From NCBI GenBank assembly GCA_036346225.1, contig JARFIW010001469.1, forward strand, positions 15,036,001-15,100,000: a stretch of DNA of 64,000 nt, read 5' to 3'. The position numbers and the translations under genes were made by a program. Origin of the DNA: Platerodrilus igneus (Eukaryota > Arthropoda > Insecta > Coleoptera > Lycidae). This document shows positions 57,428 through 64,000 of this stretch, piece by piece (position 1 is the first letter of the stretch; each line of letters opens with the position of its first letter). The notes beneath the pieces were generated by a model. That model did not search any database. It worked only from the letters and a program-made list of their open reading frames with translations, and had not been told where the DNA came from.

Positions 57428-57792
57428 TTTCGGCCAATAATATAAACGAGAAATACGACTAAAAGTCTTAAAATACCTAGATGACCTGAAGTAGGCTCAT
57501 CATGAAACTTTACTAAAAGATCTTTTCTTATCGGCAACTTCAACAAACTTAATAAATCCCAACCTTTCGAACCTAAAATTGTTCTACTAGCACCAGAATC
57601 CAAAAGTCCAAGTAACTTATAACCCAAAATATCAACAGTAACATGAGGTCGCGCATCGGGTGTCGAATTCTCAAAAACATAATCCAGAATAACTTTATTC
57701 TTAACGAAATCGGCATTCTTAACCTTAACTAAATTTTGTACATAAAAAGTCGAGTTAGTAAACGTACGGGACAAAATTGCTCGGCCATTCAA
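57424..57792 (-). pseudogene. Gypsy protease fused to the integrase zinc finger by deletion
   Basis: A retropepsin-like domain with catalytic GLLDSGASRTIL near 57600. Gypsy pol should continue with RT and RNase H, but here WDLLSLLKLPIRKDLLVKF runs within about 20 residues into HDEPTSGHLG, the H2-side of the integrase zinc finger. The whole RT-RNase H part is therefore missing in one clean deletion near 57510-57540. A frame change near 57480 then separates this from the 323-codon integrase frame. The start overlaps the gag stop in another frame, as in elements that use frameshifting to make pol. Confidence 0.8.
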
Positions 57793-59099
57793 TTGCCCCT
57801 CGGGCCGTTTCCCGAAAATCTACGACACTTATTGCAAGTATTCACGGTAAAACCAGGATTTCCACAACGGTAGCAATATTGACGACGGCGCGGTACATCA
57901 CATTGACTGGCTCTGTGATCACTTTTATCACAATTCCAACAACGGAGTGTTTTCTGACGGATATCGCCTCCAAACCTTCGACCTGCAGTTGTAGCAACTT
58001 CGGTAGTGCATAAATCACTAGGAGAACCCATATAAGCTAAATCAGCTTCCAAATCTGTGCGACGACGAGAAGGCGGTACATAAGTATCAATAGAAAAACG
58101 TCTGTCTTCCATCTTCCTACCATACGACAATAGTTCATCTACAGAACACACTTCAACAAGCGCTAACTGATTTTGATAAAAGGGAGCAATATTACGCATT
58201 AAAATTTTAAGTTGGTCTGGTTCCGAAACAATCTCACTTAACCTACTAAACATGTTCAGCATAACTGCAATATAAATCCCCATAGTCTCTTCGGCGCCAT
58301 GGGTGCGACGCTTAATTTCCTCTTCCAAGCGCTCATCATAATTAATTGGCTGAAATTCTAAACGTAACAGACGAACTAATTCTTCCCAATTACTTACGGA
58401 ACATTTATTTGATCGGTACCATAACAACGCTCTACCGGTAAAAAGATTAACCGACTCTGAAAATAACTGAACAAAATTCACATTACGAGCTGCCCTCAGC
58501 TCATCTACACGTTCAAGAAACGCGCTTAGCGACATGGTTCGAGGCTCGCCCGAAAATTGAATTCCCCATTTTGAAACGGGGACTGATTTTGTGGAATAAT
58601 TTTGAGACATTGACACTTGCGTCACAGGATTAGTATTAACAACCGTATCGTCAATACAACTAGTACCTTCATTTACTAATTCATCGAAATCAACTTTAAG
58701 CGACAGTAATTGATAACGAGACAACAACAATGAAACTTTCGTCAACAGTTTTTCTTTCACAGCTTTTTCTTGATCATCGGGACGACTATTATTCACACGA
58801 TCAAGATAATGCGATAATTTAGTTTCAACAGATAGCGCAGATTCTTTACAAGGCGTACATTCATACGCCTCAATTAATTTTTCTAAAATAGAACATCCTT
58901 TCTCGACAGCTTCAACATCGACAGAGAATTCCGGAATCTTAACAGCAGTTACCTCGCCGCTCTCTTTCTCTTCTTTAAGAACATTACGTAAATTAGTCCG
59001 TAGTTCTTTAACTAAACCTTCCGTTTTACAACCTCTAATACCAAGTGTATACTGCAACTCCTCTTTACTCAAACGTTCAACAATCATTCGTAAACCCAT
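57789..59099 (-). CDS. Gypsy gag polyprotein (436 aa)
   Basis: The structural protein that packages element RNA. The N-terminal 150 residues are acidic and helical. A retrotransposon-gag core occupies about residues 185-330, with WGIQFSGEPRTMSLSAFLER, SVNLFTGRALLWYRS and LRLEFQPINYDERLEEEIKR. The C-terminal nucleocapsid has two zinc knuckles at about 385-425. The first, CWNCDKSDHRASQC, is canonical CX2CX4HX4C; in the second, CYRCGNPGFTVNTC, the His is replaced by Phe. The frame is fully open from ATG at 59099 to the stop at 57789, which overlaps the protease frame. It lies about 125 bp downstream of the 5' LTR (59225). Confidence 0.88.
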   Translation of the reverse strand: MGLRMIVERLSKEELQYTLGIRGCKTEGLVKELRTNLRNVLKEEKESGEVTAVKIPEFSVDVEAVEKGCSILEKLIEAYECTPCKESALSVETKLSHYLDRVNNSRPDDQEKAVKEKLLTKVSLLLSRYQLLSLKVDFDELVNEGTSCIDDTVVNTNPVTQVSMSQNYSTKSVPVSKWGIQFSGEPRTMSLSAFLERVDELRAARNVNFVQLFSESVNLFTGRALLWYRSNKCSVSNWEELVRLLRLEFQPINYDERLEEEIKRRTHGAEETMGIYIAVMLNMFSRLSEIVSEPDQLKILMRNIAPFYQNQLALVEVCSVDELLSYGRKMEDRRFSIDTYVPPSRRRTDLEADLAYMGSPSDLCTTEVATTAGRRFGGDIRQKTLRCWNCDKSDHRASQCDVPRRRQYCYRCGNPGFTVNTCNKCRRFSGNGPRGN

Positions 59100-59224
59100 A
59101 CTGACAAATCTTTAAACAACAATACCAAAAAAAAAGAAAATAGTCTTCAAACGTCATAAAAAAGTATTTTCTACAACTTATAGGAACACAAAACAGGCCC
59201 CACGCAATGGGCGTCAAATTTATT

Positions 59225-60675
59225 TGTTACGGGCCAATTCAGCACTAAGACACCAAGAGACGGATCGGGACCCGTGAGCGGCCTAGCACTAGCCGGTGAA
59301 GGGTAGGTCAGACAAAAGTCGTAGATTGGGATTGCTAAATGCCCTAAGATGACAATTATAATGAGATGTGAATTCGGTAAAACGTCAAAAATCGGGTGGG
59401 CACCACCAGTAATGTCACAATGTTAGATGACAAAAGGAGAATCTCGTCACTGGTCGATAGACTCCTTGCAGCTCAATATTTAACATAAAATCCTCAGAAA
59501 ATCTCGCATAGTAGAGAGGTTGAATCCACCCTACTAACATAAACTGCTTACTAAAATAATGCACGTAGACAACTTTACTTATTTCTATTAACAAATCCCA
59601 ACGACTGAAATAAATACATGGGTTGGTTACATAAACAAATATGGCACATACATATATGAACAAGTAAATGTAAACATTACCACAAGTAATATTGTCGATA
59701 AAGTAAATGGCATACAATTCTTATTACTATAAGGTGTACTGGCCAGTAAAGCAATGTGTAATAAAATTAAGGTGGAGTTTAGTGCACAGGACACCCCCAC
59801 TTGCTCTACTTACACAGTAACTAATAAAATATTTGAAACGTAATGCGTAGGACGCCGTGTGCATGCAACCCTACGCTACTAACTTAACGGCAACAATAAC
59901 CTCCAATTCAAAATGTAAATTGTGATCTTAATTCAGCAAATATGTAATCATAATAATTTTGAATAAATGGAAGTATCAGTACAACTGTCTTAAATATTAC
60001 GTTAATTGGGAATAATATGGTTTAACTATTTATACTAGTTAAATGTGTTTGTTGTTCACGACAACGGTAAAGTATCAATAAAGCGCACACACTTTAGGAC
60101 TCGGTGATAAGGGATTAACACAACTTCATGTACGGGTTGTGCTTAGTTTAATTACACAAACATTCAATTATAATCGACGTATTTGGGGATGCACTGTAAA
60201 ATCTACGAATACAGTCGCTTACCTTGTAAGGTGGATTGTACCAGTCAACACTGTGAGGGTGTCGAGTTTTCTACTTTCAAACACGTGACAATTAATCTAT
60301 TACTTGATCCCCAACAACTGGGTTATATTACGGGCCTACCGCAACCGTAACGAGATTTCCATTCATCCTCCAGACAGTAACTCCCAAATTCATTGGCATT
60401 AATTAGTACTTCTAAAACGTAAACAACGTAAACAACAAATCCGCTCTAAGCGATTTGTTTTATGTCACAAAACTCAACTTGACAAACTAACCTCATAAAC
60501 GTCACAGACCTCCGCCTTTTTGATTACCTCCAAAAAAAACTGTCGAAATTATGAAGGGATGTGCGGGTAATGCGCTCTTTGTTATATTTTAAACTGATGA
60601 ATTATTTACACAAACTAAGGGACTTTATATACATATTTCTATAATATAAGGTAACAAAATAAACGGAACGTTACA
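59225..60675 (-). repeat. Young gypsy 5' LTR (minus strand), 1451 bp
   Basis: A direct copy of 54731-56335 with only scattered differences by eye, and a gap of about 155 bp near 60425-60440. Next to it at 59195-59224, the minus strand reads AATAAATTTGACGCCCATTG, where a tRNA primer-binding site should lie; the tRNA was not identified. Confidence 0.9.
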
Positions 60676-60732
60676 ATGGCTACGCCATTACCCCAAAAGT
60701 ATATTTAACAATCATTCAAAGTGTACTTAACA

Positions 60733-60875
60733 GTATTTCAGCTTTTACATTGTTGTTTCCTTATACTACTCGCCCTAATTCAAATTCAATTATTATTAAT
60801 TTCGACTTAGTATAATTTTACACAGTTTGTCAAAATTCCATATGTAATTACTGTTTAATAAATAAATTTGTTACA
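60733..60875 (+). repeat. Errantivirus-like 3' LTR, second part
   Basis: The continuation of 53714-54079, matching 50095-50237 (AGCTTTTACATTGTTGT, then CAAATTCAATTATTATTAAT and TACTGTTTAATAAATAAATT). It ends TTGTTACA, followed by CGCA. Confidence 0.85.
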
Positions 60876-60889
60876 CGCAGTTTTGAAAG

Positions 60890-61065
60890 AAAACTTTATA
60901 AAAAGGCAACTCCCAAAGCCCAAAACGTAACTCGCCTACCTCTATTTATTTCTATTCTGAGATAGCCTATGCAGTTTCCTGAATTTTCCACAGCCTAGAT
61001 ACAACTCGGTTTCCCATTCGTTGTTTTCTAACTATATGTCCTCCTTTACCGAAATTCCCTAGTAT
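60890..61065 (-). pseudogene. RTE-type 3' end fragment
   Basis: The minus strand shows the same LAQNRNK-like end as the other copies, via TCTATTCTGAGATAGCCTA and TTTCCTGAATTTTCC on the plus strand. It is short and frame-broken. Confidence 0.6.
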
Positions 61066-61250
61066 GTGAAGGGGGTTAAGCAGCCTGTAGCTGTCAAGAT
61101 CCTTCAACATTTTGACATTTGCCGAATTAATAGTTTTCAAGTAAATGCTTTCGCACAATTAACATTAGTTGAGAGTATTGCAAAACCCATACCTGTAGTT
61201 GCGTATACTAATCATCAGGTTTAAGTACAGTTATTTTGTTCATCATTAGG
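61066..61250 (-). repeat. Linker module of the RTE/SINE chimera, second reverse copy
   Basis: GGTTAAGCAGCCTGTAGCTG and ACATTTGCCGAATTAATAG repeat the module at 49510-49727, and in reverse complement 9817-10020. It lies between two RTE-type fragments, as at the other loci. Confidence 0.65.
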
Positions 61251-62440
61251 TTTTCCATCTTGGACCTGGTTGGATGCGTACCACCATTGATTTCTATTTT
61301 GAGCTAGCCTACACATTTCCCTGAAATTCCCACTATCCGTGTGCAATAGTCCAACCTAGGTCTACCTATATCTCTCTTTTTTCCTATCTCTGCCTCTAAT
61401 ATATTCCGCACTATTCCCTCATGCCTTAGTGTGTGGCCTACCATCTTAGCTCACCTATTTTTTACCGTTTTCCACATATTTATTTCTTCACCTACCATTT
61501 CTAGTACCTCTTTGTTTTTAACTTTGTCTGTCCATGATATCTTCATCGTACGTCTGTAGCACCACATTTCAAAGGCTTTTATCTTTTTCTTGTCCGTTTC
61601 TCGTACTGTCCAGGTTTCACAGCCGTATAGTGCTGTGCTTCACGCATATGTTTTATGCAATCTTTTCCTTGTTTCTATGTTTATTGTCTTTGAACACAGT
61701 ATTTAATTTTTCTTGTTAAACTTAGCACGGCCTTGTACTAATCTTTGTTTTATATCTGTTGCGCTCTTCCTATCGCGCGTTATTTGGCTTCCTAGGTAAC
61801 AGAAATCCCTAACCTGTTGTAAGTTCTAGTTACCTATTTGTATTCTTGTTTTTTATTTATATTCTCCTCGTTTGCATAACTAGTATTTTAGTTTTATATT
61901 TCTTAATTTTTATACCGTATCTCTCCGTTAGAACTGTTTCCATTTCATTAAGAGCAGCTTCTCACTTTTCCTTGCTAGATGCTAATACGCCTATATCATC
62001 TGCAAATCTAATCACATCAGTCTTTTGTCCCTGCATAGTAATTCCAAATGTCTTTCTGCATTTGACAGTTTTAATTGCCTCTTCGATGTACAAGTTAAAA
62101 ATTAATGAGGATAGGGCACATCCCTATCTCACACCTTTCCTATTATTTACTTTTCTACAATCCTGCTCTAAATTTATTACCACTGTTAGCTCCTTGTACA
62201 AGCCATGTACTATCCGTTTATTCTTAAAACTCATTCCAATCTTTTTGAGTATTTCAAACATTTTTTTCCATTTTACATTGTCGAATGCTCTTTCCAGATC
62301 TACAAATTATTTATACACGCTTTCCTCTTTTCTATTGTGTTTTCCATTATCAGCCTTAGAGTTAAAATAGCCTCCCGTGTTTCCCTGTTTTGCATAAACC
62401 CAAATTGATAGTCTTCTAGTACTTCTTCAGAAACGGTCTG
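61250..62440 (-). pseudogene. RTE-type reverse transcriptase fragment
   Basis: The minus strand encodes, with interruptions, FMQNRETREAIL, a WKEHSTM/ERAFDNVKW-like motif A, GCALSSLIFNLYIEEAIK and RFADDIGVL (FADD catalytic box near 62005), followed by the YGCETWT-like region near 61630 and the GRPRLDY-like end near 61350. It reaches further 5' than the copies near 9-11 kb but lacks the endonuclease. The long plus-strand ORF at 61846-62370 is only its shadow. Confidence 0.75.
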
Positions 62441-64000
62441 TTACTGCTTGTATTGGTAAGACGCTTTTTTGGGTATTCTATGACTCATTTCGCTATTCAG
62501 ATAAGTTAGCAGGAGGCTACTGATACAAATACATATTAACAGTATTATAGTTCAAAATAGGAAATTAAACACAAGTTATAGAAGAAAACGTGTTTCCTAT
62601 GTATGTATATGTTATTATACCCCCGGCGGTAAGATACGAGAGCCACTACAGTAGTTGGTAGCAATGATAAATGCGAAATGATGCGCAAATAGGGTATTAC
62701 GTCATATAAATGTTCAAATTATTATCACATACAAAAGGTTTATATTAATTATAAGGAAAAACAGAAGGTATACTGTAAGACTTCTCACAGCATTACGCTA
62801 GTATAACAGCAGCTAGCGTCGGGGAGTTTCCGGGCGTGGGTAATCCGTTGGGCCCCCTTGTCGAATCCAAATTCAATTTGTCTTCTTCCTTATGTAGAGG
62901 TACGGTAAGGAAGACAGGTAGAAGTACGGTAATTGGGTATAGCAGGAAACCTACATAACCTAAAAAAAGACAAGATACGGCACATAGATAACTACACTCG
63001 GCGACGTCTTGCTGGCTAGTCTTGACGTGTCCGAAATCACCACCCTTTCTCACTCCGCGTCTGCGTAATCCTTTGCGCAAACGCACTGTCTGAAGTGACG
63101 GATTTACGCGCACAAGTCTTTTAAAATTATTGGAGCGAAATCGCTTACAAATTAAAACTTTACAAGAATGTTTACGGCCGATTTTCGGCACGTAACAATG
63201 TGTGTATATATGTGTGTGTATATATATACATATATATATTATTATATACACCACCCCTCTACTTTTTGTGTGTTTCACCTATATTATACCCTTTATTTTA
63301 TACTTTTGTAAAATGTGCACACCTAATGCACGCCCCTTGTACTTGCACCGTTTGGTTGGTTCTTTTATAAACTATTTAATGTAATGCCTCGACTATTTAA
63401 AACTCTTAATCTCAGGTTATTCAACTGCTTATAGTGGGTTTCCGTTATAAGTAGTTGTGTTAAGTCCAACCAACGTGCACCCTTTTGTTTTACTACTAAA
63501 ATTGCTACTCTACTTTAGTATATGCCAAAATTTCTAATTAGATCAAAGTTACTATGTGCCAAATTAAATTACAACCAAATTTTATATGACTAAATTTTGA
63601 CGTATTAAAGAATATGATTTTAAAACTCACCTGGTCTATACTCCGTCGATGCCTCGCTGACTGCTGGCACAAAATCCTAATTACCGTATACGTCTTCACA
63701 ATGATGCTCTTGAATTTCCGTGCAGCTTCCAGGTGTCCTCGACTTTTAACTGTTCCCCAATATCTGAAATGATTAACCCAAATTTAGAATTTAGAAAATA
63801 CCGTGTTACAACTTCCTTTGTGCTAATATCCACTTCGAATTCTTGTTTCCTCTATAAAACCGTCCGCTTCTCCGTATCTAATCTCCAATCTACTCGTTTC
63901 TTTATCTTTCTGTTCGATGCTCCTTCTAACCTTAAACCACACTCCAATATTCAACTTCTAATCTGTATAACCACTCTCGATGACCTTCTAACTTTAAACC
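62441..64000. other. No recognised gene
   Basis: It contains a TG/TA microsatellite (63199-63245). A 161-codon minus-strand ORF (62793-63278) runs through that microsatellite and has no recognisable motif. The segment at about 63000-63120 is somewhat richer in CG. Confidence 0.4.
63199..63245. repeat. (TG/TA)n microsatellite
   Basis: Alternating TGTGTA and TATATA units. Confidence 0.85.

Larger units (their letters stand above)
54731..60675 (-). mobile_element. Young gypsy-type LTR retrotransposon with RT/RNase H deleted
   Basis: Long LTRs (54731-56335 and 59225-60675) are nearly identical over their shared parts. An exact target duplication ATGG lies at 54727-54730 and 60676-60679. Coding is on the minus strand: gag, protease, integrase. 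A GTGGGGGAGG polypurine tract (minus strand, about 56336-56345) abuts the 3' LTR. All of RT and RNase H is absent, so this copy is non-autonomous. Confidence 0.9.
54080..60732 (+). mobile_element. Solo LTR (about 0.7 kb) inserted in the 3' LTR, itself split
   Basis: After removing the young gypsy (54731-60679), the remainder (54080-54730 plus 60680-60732) starts TGTTGTATATAG, ends TACTTAACA, and is flanked by GTTT and GTAT, an imperfect 4-5-bp target duplication. TG...CA ends, a TATATAAAA box at 54383 and the absence of internal sequence mark a solo LTR of a third retrotransposon family. Confidence 0.65.
49732..60875 (+). mobile_element. Errantivirus-like gypsy element, internally deleted and with a split 3' LTR
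   Basis: The 5' LTR (49732-50237), the internal part (50238-53713) and the 3' LTR (53714-54079 plus 60733-60875) form one element. A near-matching 4-bp target duplication (CGCG at 49728, CGCA at 60876) flanks it, of the YRYR type used by errantiviruses. The inner 6.65 kb is later insertions. Confidence 0.8.

Noticed and set aside
61846..62370. 174-codon plus-strand ORF
   Set aside because: It is antisense to a recognisable RTE-type reverse transcriptase with a FADD box on the minus strand.
62793..63278. 161-codon minus-strand ORF
   Set aside because: It begins in a TG/TA microsatellite and shows no domain, bias or conservation that I can see.

Overview
This is an AT-rich eukaryotic window, almost certainly from an insect. 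Evidence for that is the set of elements present: a Polinton/Maverick, an errantivirus-like gypsy with an env remnant, R1-, RTE- and CR1/Jockey-type non-LTR retrotransposons, a Penelope-like fragment and a tRNA-derived SINE. Nothing bacterial is seen: no operons, no Shine-Dalgarno spacing, no rRNA or tRNA gene. The insect order cannot be fixed from the sequence. Most of the window is transposable-element DNA in layers. The only intact genes I can defend as possibly functional are two 500-codon C2H2 zinc-finger ORFs.

Layout. (1) About 0.2-6.3 kb is one very large diverged inverted repeat, with arms of about 3 kb folding around a TA-rich centre near 3.26 kb. (2) 6.38-6.71 kb is a GC/CpG-richer island ending in a splice-donor-like site. 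(3) 9.24-11.15 kb is an array of RTE-type reverse-transcriptase 3' ends joined by a module that carries a tRNA-derived SINE or its tail. The same chimera recurs at 49.1-49.7 and 60.9-62.4 kb. (4) 11.58-13.50 and 33.77-35.70 kb are direct paralogous copies of a zinc-finger gene. (5) 14.26-15.23 and 31.39-32.23 kb are two copies of an unidentified repeat (repeat X).

(6) 15.87-29.90 kb is a Polinton/Maverick (adintovirus-like) element of about 14 kb with terminal inverted repeats of about 345 bp. It carries a DDE integrase with chromodomain, a packaging ATPase, a PLA2-domain/pVI-like protein, an adenain-type protease, single- and double-jelly-roll capsid proteins, a protein-primed-type DNA polymerase B, and several proteins of unknown function. 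One of these appears to be a spliced cargo gene with two tiny phase-2 introns. Nearly every core gene is frameshifted, so this copy is a fossil.

(7) 29.99-33.76 kb holds fragments of a Penelope-like element, an R1 retrotransposon and a gypsy integrase. (8) 36.06-43.77 kb is a CR1/Jockey-type element on the minus strand (PHD-finger ORF1, endonuclease, RT). It is split by an almost complete RTE-type element on the plus strand at 38.69-41.94 kb. (9) 44.0-49.1 kb has only faint remnants of BEL/Pao gag and gypsy integrase.

(10) 49.73-60.88 kb is a three-level nest. An internally deleted errantivirus-like gypsy has its 3' LTR split by a solo LTR of about 0.7 kb. That solo LTR is itself split by a young gypsy on the minus strand with LTRs of about 1.5 kb and a 4-bp ATGG target duplication. 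The young gypsy has lost RT and RNase H, so protease is joined directly to integrase. (11) 60.9-62.44 kb is the RTE chimera again; 62.45-64.0 kb has no recognised gene.

Positions of degraded coding stretches were read by eye and can be off by a few codons. No alignment or database search was run.
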